Source: Gemmatimonadaceae bacterium (GTDB taxonomy: Bacteria > Gemmatimonadota > Gemmatimonadetes > Gemmatimonadales > Gemmatimonadaceae). Taken from it: a stretch of DNA of 5,211 nucleotides. This document shows positions 1-5,211 of the stretch, piece by piece. A program made the position numbers and the translations under genes. Where the stretch lies: NCBI GenBank assembly GCA_019689955.1, contig JADGGM010000272.1, forward strand, positions 1 through 5,211, in the 5' to 3' direction. The notes beneath the pieces are model-generated. The model had not been told where the DNA came from. It did not search any database and was given only the letters and a program-made list of their open reading frames with translations. Numbering within the stretch: the first letter of the stretch is position 1; every line of letters begins with the position of its first letter.

Positions 1-86
1 CGCTCGGTCCTCGCGGCCGGGGAGCGGCGGCGTTGTGGAGGCTCGGGGTGGTGCCCGCGTGGGGGTTCGTCGAATCGCTCGCTCAT
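1..86 (-). CDS. Possible next gene of the minus-strand cluster, N-terminus only
   Basis: An ATG at 86-84 overlaps the TGA stop (85-83) of the NTF2-like gene in an ATGA arrangement. The frame then stays open for 28 codons to the left edge of the window. The visible N-terminus begins MSERFDEPPRGHHPEPPQRR and is rich in Pro, Arg and His. This looks like a disordered, charged leader, and no domain can be recognised. There is no convincing Shine-Dalgarno sequence before the ATG, so translation would depend on coupling to the upstream gene. What is seen: the overlap and the open frame. What is inferred: that it is a real gene. An open frame of this length is cheap in DNA this GC-rich, so confidence is low. 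Confidence 0.35.
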   Translation of the reverse strand, partial: MSERFDEPPRGHHPEPPQRRRSPAARTE

Positions 87-577
87 GGCGTCGCTCGGGC
101 GCGGAGCTGCTCCGGCGTCTCCTGCGCGGCCACGGCGTGCCAGGTGCCATCCCGGCGCACCAGGACGTCGGTGAAGCGGAGGCGGATCAGCTCCGCGCCG
201 GTGGAATCGGTGACGATGTTCGTGCCACGCACGACGGCGGTCGTACCGTACAGGCGGATGTGCCAGCCGGTGATGCGCTGCGTCATGCGCGGCCGGTGTC
301 CGAGTCTGCGCAACATCTGCGCCTTGGTGCGCCGCGCACCCTGCCAGTCGGTGTCGATGAAGTCGTCGGCGAGGATGCAGGCGAGCGCGGTGGAGTCGTG
401 CGCGGCGCCGGCGGCCACCCATGCGTCCTCCACGGCCTGCACCCCCGCGCTGTCCGGCGGCTGGTGCGTGACCGCGCACGCGGCACCGGACGATGCGTGC
501 TGCGCCCGTGCCGCGCCGGGCGTCGTGCCGAGCGCGGCGGTCGCGCAGAGGGCGGCGCCGAGGAGCGCGCGGAGCAC
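83..577 (-). CDS. Secreted NTF2-like / SnoaL-like (DUF4440-type) protein
   Basis: The product is 164 residues. Residues 1-25 look like a Sec signal peptide: a short positive start (MLRALLG), an Ala/Leu-rich core and a likely signal-peptidase site after ARA, so the mature protein would be exported. The rest reads as one cone-shaped alpha+beta NTF2-like domain. It has an N-terminal helix with a VEDAWVAAGAAHD pattern (residues 49-61), then LADDFIDTDWQG (69-80), then a C-terminal sheet ending in RFTDVLVRRDGTWHAVAAQE (134-153). That ending is characteristic of DUF4440/SnoaL-like proteins. Such folds bind small ligands or act as minor enzymes, and no specific reaction can be read here. The start is GTG at 577, 8 nt after the DinB-like stop (588-586), without a strong ribosome site, so coupled translation is likely. 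The mature part has two cysteines (C34, C67), which might pair in the periplasm. Confidence 0.85.
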   Translation of the reverse strand: MLRALLGAALCATAALGTTPGAARAQHASSGAACAVTHQPPDSAGVQAVEDAWVAAGAAHDSTALACILADDFIDTDWQGARRTKAQMLRRLGHRPRMTQRITGWHIRLYGTTAVVRGTNIVTDSTGAELIRLRFTDVLVRRDGTWHAVAAQETPEQLRARATP

Positions 578-585
578 CGGTCCCG

Positions 586-1128
586 TCAGCCGGCGCGGAG
601 CGCGGGGAGGTAGCGCTCGCGGAAGATCGCGGCATGGTGCCGCTCGTGTCCGGCGATGAAGGAGGCGAGCGCGCGCACCGTGTACTCGCGGTTGTTCGCG
701 GTGCCGCGGCGGTCAAGCATCGCGGGATCGAGCGAGGCGAAGAGCGCGACCGTGGACGCGCGCACGGCCCGGAGCTCGGCCATGAGATCGGCGAGCGTGC
801 GGGTGCGGAAGTTCGCGTTCGCCACGTACAGGTTCTCGTCGAACCCCGGGAGCGATTGCGGCTCCCCGCGCGCGAAGGCGACGGCGCGATAGCTCAGGAC
901 GCGCTCCGTGTCCGACAGGTGGCCGATGACCTCCTTGATGCTCCACTTCCCCGGCGCGTACGCGAAGTCCGCCTCCTGCTCGGAGAGCCCGCTCACGAGC
1001 CCCAGCGTCTCGTCGATCTGATGGGTGAGCAGGTCGAGCACGTCCCCGTCGGGGACGCGCGCCATGTAGTGGCTGACCGCGGGGACGTACTCGTTGGGCT
1101 GTGGACGGGCGATGGTGGGGCGAGCCAT
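586..1128 (-). CDS. DinB_2 family protein (putative metal-dependent, DinB/YfiT-like four-helix bundle)
   Basis: The product is 180 residues from the ATG at 1128. It has the layout of the DinB_2 family: a helix with LLTHQIDETLGLVSGLSEQE, the sequence GKWSIKEVIGHLSDTERV (residues 60-77), a loop with LPGFDEN, and a late helix carrying GHERHHA (160-166). His70 of GHLSD together with His161 and His164/His165 matches the three-histidine metal site of the superfamily. Relatives include thiol-dependent transferases (bacillithiol or mycothiol type) and many proteins without a known reaction, so no substrate is assigned. A GTG at 1149 overlapping the acs stop (GTGA) would add seven residues. I prefer ATG 1128 because GGAGAGGA lies just upstream and because family members commonly begin near this point. 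It lies 17 nt downstream of acs and 8 nt upstream of the NTF2-like gene, consistent with one transcript. Despite the family name, it is not DNA polymerase IV. Confidence 0.9.
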   Translation of the reverse strand: MARPTIARPQPNEYVPAVSHYMARVPDGDVLDLLTHQIDETLGLVSGLSEQEADFAYAPGKWSIKEVIGHLSDTERVLSYRAVAFARGEPQSLPGFDENLYVANANFRTRTLADLMAELRAVRASTVALFASLDPAMLDRRGTANNREYTVRALASFIAGHERHHAAIFRERYLPALRAG

Positions 1129-1130
1129 GA

Positions 1131-1138
1131 TCCTCTCC
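1131..1138 (-). promoter_or_regulatory. Ribosome binding site deciding the DinB-like start
   Basis: On the minus strand GGAGAGGA (1138-1131) precedes ATG 1128. The GGAG core is spaced 6 nt from the ATG. The alternative GTG at 1149 lies upstream of this site and could not use it, which supports the shorter gene model. The site sits just downstream of the acs stop codon. Confidence 0.6.
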
Positions 1139-1145
1139 GGAGACG

Positions 1146-3110
1146 TCACGCCTCCTGCTCCTCGTACTGCTGCTTGAGCTTCGCGACCACGGCCGGGTCG
1201 GCGAGGGTGGTCGTGTCGCCGAGCGCGCGCCCTTCGGCGATGTCGCGCAGCAGGCGGCGCATGATCTTCCCCGAGCGGGTCTTCGGCAGGTCGGCGCTGA
1301 ACAGGATGTCGTCGGGTTTGGCCAGCGCGCCGATCTTCTCGGCCACGTGCTCGCGCAGCTCGTCGTGCAGGAGCGGCGACGGGTGGAACCCTTCACGCAG
1401 CGTGACGAACGCCGCGATCGCCTGCCCCTTGAGCTCGTGCGTCCGCCCCACCACCGCCGCCTCCGCCACCGCCGGGTGAGCCACCAACGCCGACTCCACC
1501 TCCATGGTGCCGATGCGGTGCCCGGCGACGTTGAGCACGTCGTCGACGCGGCCGAGGATGACGAAGTAGCCATCCTCGTCGCGCTTCGCGCCGTCACCCG
1601 GGAAGTAGAGATCCTTGCGCCCGGGCCACTTGGAGAAGTACGTGCTCACGTAGCGGTCCGGGTCTCCCCAGATCGTGCGCAGCATCGACGGCCACGGGCG
1701 CGTGATCGCGAGCAGCCCGCCCCCCACCGGGATCGACTTCCCGTTGGCATCGAGCAGATCCGCCGAGATCCCGGGGAAGGGGACCGTCGCGCTCCCCGGC
1801 TTCGTCGCGGTGACGCCCGGGAGCGGGGTGATCATGATCGCCCCCGTCTCCGTCTGCCACCACGTGTCGACGATCGGGCACCGTCCACCGCCGATGCGCT
1901 CGTGATACCACATCCACGCCTCGGGGTTGATCGGCTCTCCCACCGTGCCGAGGAGGCGGAGGCGCGACAGGTCGTGGCGCGCCGGGTACTGGTCGCCCCA
2001 CTTCATGAAGGCGCGGATCGCGGTCGGCGCGGTGTAGAAGATCGTCACACCGTACTTCTCGCACAGCGCCCAGAAGCGGTCCTTGTCGGGCCAATCCGGC
2101 GCCCCTTCGTACATCACGCACGTCGCGCCGATGGCGAGCGGGCCGTAGACCAGATACGAGTGCCCCGTCACCCAACCGACGTCGGCGGTGCACCAGTACA
2201 CGTCGTCTTCCTTGAGGTCGAAGACGAGCTTCGTGGTCGCGGCGCACCCGGTGAGGTAGCCGCCGGTGGTGTGCACGATCCCCTTGGGCTTTCCGGTCGT
2301 GCCCGAGGTGTAGAGGATGTACAGCACGTCCTCCGCGTCCATCCGTTCGGGCTCGCGCGTGGCCTTGGCGTTCTGCATGAGGCGGTGCCACCAGTGGTCG
2401 CGCCCCTCGCGCATCTCGGCGAACGCCTCGTCCCCCGCTGAGCCCGGGCGGCGCTGCACGACGACGACGTGGCGGATCGACGGCGTCTCCTCGAGCGCCT
2501 TGTCGGCGTTGCGCTTGAGCGGGATGATCTGCCCGCGCCGGTAGCCGCCGTCGGCGGTGATGAGGACGGTGGCCTGGGCGTCGTTGATCCGGTCGCGGAG
2601 CGCTTCGGCGGAGAAGCCGCCGAACACGACCGAGTGTGGCGCGCCGATGCGCGCGCAGGCGAGCATCGCGATCACGACCTCGGGGATCATGGGGAGGTAG
2701 ATCGCCACGCGGTCGCCGCGCTTGACGCCGAGCTGATCGAGCACGTTCGCGAACTTGCACACCTCGCGGTAGAGGTCCCAGTACGTGAGCGTGCGCGTGT
2801 CGCCGGGCTCCCCCTCCCAGATGATCGCCGCCTTGTTGCGACGGTTGGTGCGGACGTGGCGGTCGACGCAGTTCACCGAGGCGTTGAGCTTCCCGCCGAC
2901 GAACCACTTGGCCCACGGGGGGGTCCAGTCGAGCACCTTGCTCCACGGCGTGTCCCACTCCAGCGCGCGCGCCTGCTCGGCCCAGAACGCCTCGGGATCG
3001 CGCGCCGCCCGCTCGTAGATCTCGCTCGTGGCGACGTGCGCGGCCCGGGCGAACGATTCCGGGGGCGCGAATTTCCGGTGTTCCTCGAGGAGGACGTCGA
3101 TGTCGGTCAT
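1146..3110 (-). CDS. acs: Acetyl-CoA synthetase, AMP-forming (acetate--CoA ligase)
   Basis: Acs catalyses acetate + ATP + CoA to acetyl-CoA + AMP + PPi in the cytoplasm, through an acetyl-adenylate. The product is 654 residues, the normal length for the family, and appears intact. Seen in order: an N-terminal ACAS region with [10 protein letters not shown] (38-47); the ATP loop [11 protein letters not shown] (267-277); [10 protein letters not shown] (311-320); GEP (391-393); DTWWQTETG (415-423); the hinge and ribose-binding segment with Asp506, Arg521 and Arg532 ([15 protein letters not shown], 520-534); and the C-terminal PKTRSGK with catalytic Lys615. By alignment to the Salmonella enzyme, the acetate-pocket residues Val, Thr, Val and Trp fall at V314, T315, V390 and W418, which favours acetate over longer acids. 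In relatives the PKTRSGK lysine is controlled by reversible acetylation, and the motif is preserved. ATG 3110 is the first start after an in-frame TAA at 3146-3144. No close ribosome site is seen: AGGAG lies 25 nt upstream. It is the first gene of the leftward cluster. Confidence 0.97.
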   Translation of the reverse strand: MTDIDVLLEEHRKFAPPESFARAAHVATSEIYERAARDPEAFWAEQARALEWDTPWSKVLDWTPPWAKWFVGGKLNASVNCVDRHVRTNRRNKAAIIWEGEPGDTRTLTYWDLYREVCKFANVLDQLGVKRGDRVAIYLPMIPEVVIAMLACARIGAPHSVVFGGFSAEALRDRINDAQATVLITADGGYRRGQIIPLKRNADKALEETPSIRHVVVVQRRPGSAGDEAFAEMREGRDHWWHRLMQNAKATREPERMDAEDVLYILYTSGTTGKPKGIVHTTGGYLTGCAATTKLVFDLKEDDVYWCTADVGWVTGHSYLVYGPLAIGATCVMYEGAPDWPDKDRFWALCEKYGVTIFYTAPTAIRAFMKWGDQYPARHDLSRLRLLGTVGEPINPEAWMWYHERIGGGRCPIVDTWWQTETGAIMITPLPGVTATKPGSATVPFPGISADLLDANGKSIPVGGGLLAITRPWPSMLRTIWGDPDRYVSTYFSKWPGRKDLYFPGDGAKRDEDGYFVILGRVDDVLNVAGHRIGTMEVESALVAHPAVAEAAVVGRTHELKGQAIAAFVTLREGFHPSPLLHDELREHVAEKIGALAKPDDILFSADLPKTRSGKIMRRLLRDIAEGRALGDTTTLADPAVVAKLKQQYEEQEA

Positions 3111-3273
3111 GGCGCGGATGGGTTGAGGGTTGACGCTCCTACCTTACCCGATCGCTCCGCGGGCGTCCAGAGCGGCGCGCGTTTCGCCCCGTGGCGCGCG
3201 CGCACGCGCGGTGACACTATGTGGGAGATCGGGAGACCTCCGTCGGCGAGGGACGCAGTTCCGGAGGTGTGTC
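3111..3273. promoter_or_regulatory. Divergent intergenic region between acs and the LssY_C-domain gene
   Basis: This 163-bp gap separates the two divergent starts, so it must contain the leftward acs promoter and probably the rightward promoter. No convincing -35/-10 pair is visible on either strand. The least GC-rich patches are CCTACCTTACC (3138-3148) and GTGACACTATGTG (3211-3223). On the minus strand TAAGGT at 3147-3142 could act as a weak -10 for acs, and on the plus strand CACTAT at 3215-3220 could be a weak -10. Each matches the TATAAT consensus at only three positions. Between them lies an alternating purine/pyrimidine GC tract (3194-3210). I see no clear operator palindrome. Assignment rests on gene geometry. 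Confidence 0.5.
3263..3267 (+). promoter_or_regulatory. Ribosome binding site for the LssY_C-domain gene
   Basis: GGAGG at 3263-3267 is a full Shine-Dalgarno core placed 6 nt before GTG 3274. It decides the start. The GTG opens directly onto a signal peptide, whereas the same frame upstream (from about 3130) gives an Arg-rich sequence without secretion character. Confidence 0.75.
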
Positions 3274-3667
3274 GTGCGGTCCTCCTTCCGTTTCGTGCCG
3301 CCGCTGCTGCTTGCCGCCTCGGCGTTGGCCGGCCAGGCGCAGCGAGCGCTGCCGCCGTCTCCTGGCGAGATCAGCTTTCCGGCGGGCACCAGCGTGCCGG
3401 TGCGATTTCTCCATGCGCTCGCGGGAGGGCGCGACACGGTGGGGCGCGTGGTGCTCGTGCAGACGATGGGGGCGCTGGGGGATAGTGGGTGCGTGGCGGT
3501 CCCGGCGTTCACGCAGATGTACGGGCACGTGACGGCCTCGGCGGGCGGCGGGCGCTTCCAGCACCCCGGCCGCCTCGCGCTGCGCTTCGATTCGGTGGAG
3601 GTGCGCCCGGGGGAGCGGGTCGCGATCGACGCCGTGGTCGACACCCTGGAGTACACGCGCCCGGGGG
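3274..3667 (+). CDS. Secreted LssY_C-domain protein, 5' part (signal peptide and N-terminal beta-rich region) before the frame break
   Basis: This part encodes about 131 residues from GTG 3274, chosen for the GGAGG site and the signal peptide. Residues 1-23 are a Sec signal (MRSSFRFVPPLLLAASALAG, then QAQ), so the product should leave the cytoplasm. The mature N-terminal region has short beta-like stretches: ISFPAGTSVPVRFLHAL (33-49), GRVVLVQ (57-63), SGCVAVPAFTQMYGHV (71-86) and RLALRFDSVEVRPGERVAIDA (100-120). The pattern of a sized cavity-like barrel with 'xLxLRFDxxxxxxGxxxxIxA' recalls TrbI/VirB10-like beta-barrel modules in other secreted proteins, but this is a resemblance by eye and not an assignment. 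At the G6 run (3663-3668) the sensible frame moves by one base. Read without a shift, the frame would continue to a stop at 4618-4620 as an Arg/Ala/Gly-rich sequence typical of a GC-rich shadow frame. So I treat this and the next entry as one gene of 416 codons. Confidence 0.75.
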
Positions 3668-3668
3668 G
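3663..3668 (+). other. Frame break in a G6 run
   Basis: The coding frame before this run reads ...DTLEYTRPG and the frame after it reads DITDSGVVYGPRRRHG.... Removing one G (five instead of six) joins them as RPG-DITDSG without loss of a residue, and G/C-rich third positions continue across the join. Causes that would look the same here are a homopolymer sequencing or assembly error, a true inactivating insertion, slippage-based phase variation, or programmed slippage. The flanking bases are GCGCCC on the left and ACATCAC on the right. Confidence 0.75.
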
Positions 3669-4525
3669 ACATCACGGACTCCGGTGTGGTGTACGGACCG
3701 CGGCGCAGGCACGGGCGCATCGCGCACGACATCGCGCCGGCGGGTGCGGCGGCGGCGAGCGGGGTCGGCGTCATCCCGACGGCGCTCTTCGCCGGCTACC
3801 GGATCGCGCGTCGCGGGGCGCGTGCGAGCGTGCTCGCGGGGGAGATCGGGAGCGTTCGGCTCGTGCGCCCGCTCGAGCTCCCGCGGGCCTGGTGCCAGCC
3901 GGTCGCCGCGCACCCGGAGCTGTCGCACCTCCCGCCGCTCCCCGAGTTTCTCCCGCACACGGGCACCAAGCGCAGCGAGCGCGCCGGGGACCCGATCAAC
4001 CTCATCTTCATCGGCACGGCGGCGGCGCTGGACAGCGCCTTCCTCCGCGCGGGGTGGACTCCCCCGGCGCGCGCCTCGCTCCGCGCGCTCGCGCACGCGA
4101 CGGCCGACATGGTCACCGGGCACCGCGCCGTTCGGGCGCCGATCAGCACGCAGTACTTCGAAGGGCGGCCGTACGACCTCGCGTACGAGCTCGCGGGGCC
4201 CACGCTCAAACGGCGTCACCACGTGCGCATCTGGTTGCTCGACTCCGCGGCCGCGCTGTGGGTCGGGGCGGCCGACGAGGACGTCGGCTTGGAGGTGAAG
4301 CCACTGCACGGGCATGCGACGCACCGGATCGACCCGAACATCGATCGAGAGCGCGACCTCATCGTCGCCGAGCTCGAGGCCACGGGCTGCGCGGACCTGA
4401 TGGAGTGGACGACGCTCCCCGGCGCGCAGCCGGAGTCGCGCAACGCCTCGGGGCAGCGCATCGAGACGGACGGCTGCACGGCGATCGTGATGCTCAAACG
4501 GTGTCCCGCGGCGCGGGGGCGGTAG
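3668..4525 (+). CDS. LssY C-terminal domain protein, 3' part after the frame break
   Basis: This part supplies residues 132-416 of the joined protein. A Gly/Ala-rich hydrophobic stretch (about 157-177, GAAAASGVGVIPTALFAGYR) may be a membrane or outer-membrane-associated segment. It is followed by AGEIGSVRLVRPLEL (188-202), beta-like. An LssY_C-type domain follows (about 235-400): GDPINLIFIGT (238-248), AFLRAGWTPPARASL (255-269), the sequence from PISTQYFEGRPYDLAYE (289-305), RRHHVRIWLL (313-322), WVGAADEDVGLE (329-340) and HRIDPNIDRERDLIV (350-364). The ordered set 'NLIFIG / AGW / P.S..YF.GR..DLA.E / RHH.R.W / VWVGA..ED / H.IDP.ID.ERD' is what identifies it. LssY_C was named from a Legionella type I secretion locus gene, and its biochemical role is unclear. 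If translated alone, it could only start at GTG 3686, which has no ribosome site, so an independent gene is unlikely. Confidence 0.8.
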   Translation, partial: DITDSGVVYGPRRRHGRIAHDIAPAGAAAASGVGVIPTALFAGYRIARRGARASVLAGEIGSVRLVRPLELPRAWCQPVAAHPELSHLPPLPEFLPHTGTKRSERAGDPINLIFIGTAAALDSAFLRAGWTPPARASLRALAHATADMVTGHRAVRAPISTQYFEGRPYDLAYELAGPTLKRRHHVRIWLLDSAAALWVGAADEDVGLEVKPLHGHATHRIDPNIDRERDLIVAELEATGCADLMEWTTLPGAQPESRNASGQRIETDGCTAIVMLKRCPAARGR

Positions 4526-4649
4526 GCGCTGTTCGGGAGCGCGTGGCGGCGCATCGGGCGAACCACGCCGAGCGTGCCCGGCGCGCGATACCGCGCGGCG
4601 CGCTCAGGCGCTACTGTTGACCCATGACTCGCGCGCGCGGGCTCGGCAC
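4526..4649 (+). other. Intergenic gap between the LssY_C gene and the recombinase
   Basis: This is 124 bp of GC-rich sequence without a clear gene. It contains a weak inverted repeat, GCGTGG (4541-4546) with CCACGC (4563-4568) across a 16-nt loop, but no U-run follows, so it is a poor intrinsic terminator. TTGACC at 4617-4622 resembles a -35 box but has no partner. A nine-codon ATG frame (4624-4653) ends in an ATGA overlap with the recombinase start. Confidence 0.4.
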
Positions 4650-5211
4650 ATGACCGCACCGGAGACTCCGCCGGTCGCGCCGGAGGTGCAGCCGAACTAC
4701 GACCCGGTGCACCGGTTCTCGTCGTGGCTGGAGAAGATGGGGAAGGCGGAGGCGACGATCGACGCGTACCACGCGGACGTCGCGGACCTCGTGCGCGCGT
4801 ACGCGCCGCGCCCAGTCGAAGAGCTCTCGCCGGCCGACCTGGAGACGTATCTCCGGGCGCGGAGCACCTTCGAGGGGTGGGCCGCGCCGACGGTGCGGCG
4901 ACACCTGCAAGCGATCAAGGCGTTCTACCGCTACCTGGTGGGGGAAGAAGGACTCCGTGCTCCGGGGCCCGCCGAGGCGCTCGCCGAGCCGGTGCCGGAG
5001 CCCAAGGCGCCGCACGTCATCGCCGAGCGCGAGGTTCGGGAGATCTTCGCATACCTTGAAGCGCGGGCCGCGACCCCGGCGGGGGCGGCCGAGCGGATGG
5101 ACCTCGCGCTCTATGGGCTCTGCTATCATGCCGGGCTCCTCGTGTCCGAGGCGATCGGGCTGACCGTGGACGCGGTGCGGGGCGGGCCGGCGGTGATGCA
5201 CCTCGACGTGG
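4650..5211 (+). CDS. Tyrosine recombinase / Xer-like integrase, N-terminal part (runs off right edge)
   Basis: The frame is open for 187 codons to the window edge. Phage-integrase-type recombinases cut and rejoin DNA through a tyrosine nucleophile. Xer members resolve chromosome dimers, and others move mobile elements. Residues 20-98 form the helical SAM-like DNA-binding domain, with VHRFSSWLEKMGKAEATIDA, LSPADLETYL and APTVRRHLQAIKAFYRYLVGEE. A Pro-rich linker follows (about 104-121), and the catalytic domain starts near HVIAEREVREIFAYLE (122-137). Box I reads LALYGLCYHAGLLVSEAIGL (152-171). In this family it is normally ATGLRVSEL, whose Arg is the first catalytic residue, and here it is Leu164 (CTC, 5139-5141). 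The remaining catalytic residues and the Tyr lie outside the window. ATG 4650 has no clear ribosome site, and an in-frame TTG at 4617 is an alternative. Xer versus mobile-element integrase cannot be decided from this half. Confidence 0.88.
   Translation, partial: MTAPETPPVAPEVQPNYDPVHRFSSWLEKMGKAEATIDAYHADVADLVRAYAPRPVEELSPADLETYLRARSTFEGWAAPTVRRHLQAIKAFYRYLVGEEGLRAPGPAEALAEPVPEPKAPHVIAEREVREIFAYLEARAATPAGAAERMDLALYGLCYHAGLLVSEAIGLTVDAVRGGPAVMHLDV

Noticed and set aside
1594..1608. Pro504 in Acs, in place of the Thr often seen just before the conserved Gly-Asp (FPGD rather than FTGD)
   Set aside because: This position varies in the family and the key Asp506 is present, so it does not indicate a defect.
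1347..2441. Long plus-strand open frame antisense to acs (also 493-1479 and 2469-3485)
   Set aside because: The translations are Arg/Ala/Gly/His-rich without domains and lie opposite genes with clear motifs. They are shadow frames expected at this GC content.
3130..3158. TTGACG as a plus-strand -35 box
   Set aside because: At a 17-nt spacing the -10 position reads CGCTCC, which does not resemble a -10 element.
3223..3852. Repeated 13-mer GGGAGATCGGGAG at 3223-3235 and 3840-3852
   Set aside because: One copy is intergenic and the other is inside codons for a plausible protein stretch. With this base composition a chance match is likely, and no third copy was noticed.
4541..4568. Inverted repeat GCGTGG/CCACGC as terminator of the LssY_C gene
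   Set aside because: The stem is only six pairs with a 16-nt loop and no T-run, which is common by chance in GC-rich DNA.
3130..4620. Single 496-codon plus-strand frame through the LssY_C region
   Set aside because: Only the part from 3274 to the G6 run carries protein-like sequence. After that the recognisable LssY_C motifs are in another frame, and the leading 48 codons lack a ribosome site and secretion character.
4611..5201. Minus-strand frame opposite the recombinase
   Set aside because: Arg/His/Pro-rich shadow of the recombinase gene, with no motifs.

Overview
The window is very GC-rich (roughly 70% G+C by eye), with strongly G/C-biased third codon positions. It is densely packed with bacterial chromosomal genes. 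The gene mix (AMP-forming acetyl-CoA synthetase, DinB_2-type protein, secreted NTF2/SnoaL-like protein, LssY_C-domain protein, Xer-like recombinase) and the codon style would suit a soil- or sediment-type high-GC lineage such as Gemmatimonadota. That placement is inference only: no rRNA or other marker gene is present.

Layout. From about position 3110 leftward, the minus strand carries a tightly packed, probably single-transcript cluster. It runs acs (1146-3110), a DinB_2-like protein (586-1128), a small secreted NTF2-like/DUF4440-type protein (83-577), and the first codons of a further reading frame that leaves the window (1-86). Junctions are 17 nt (or a GTGA overlap if an upstream GTG is used), 8 nt, and an ATGA overlap. 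Positions 3111-3273 form a 163-bp divergent intergenic region that should hold the promoters for both directions. Rightward on the plus strand is a secreted or periplasmic protein with a C-terminal LssY_C-like domain. Its reading frame is broken by one base in a run of six Gs at 3663-3668 (5' part 3274-3667, 3' part 3668-4525). After a 124-bp gap, a tyrosine recombinase/Xer-like integrase starts at 4650 and runs off the right edge.

How the genes relate. Acs activates acetate to acetyl-CoA. The DinB_2 and NTF2-like proteins downstream are small proteins without a specific assigned reaction, so their link to Acs is positional only. The LssY_C gene and the recombinase point the other way and need not share a function.

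Most notable points. (1) The LssY_C gene is restored to one 416-codon frame by dropping one G from the G6 run. (2) The recombinase has Leu where the family has its first catalytic Arg (GLLVSE instead of the usual GLRVSE), a change explainable by one base. Both are single-base anomalies within 1.5 kb, so sequence error has to be excluded before any biological reading. I see no CRISPR array, tRNA, rRNA, insertion sequence or obvious defence system, and nothing I would call a clearly new system.
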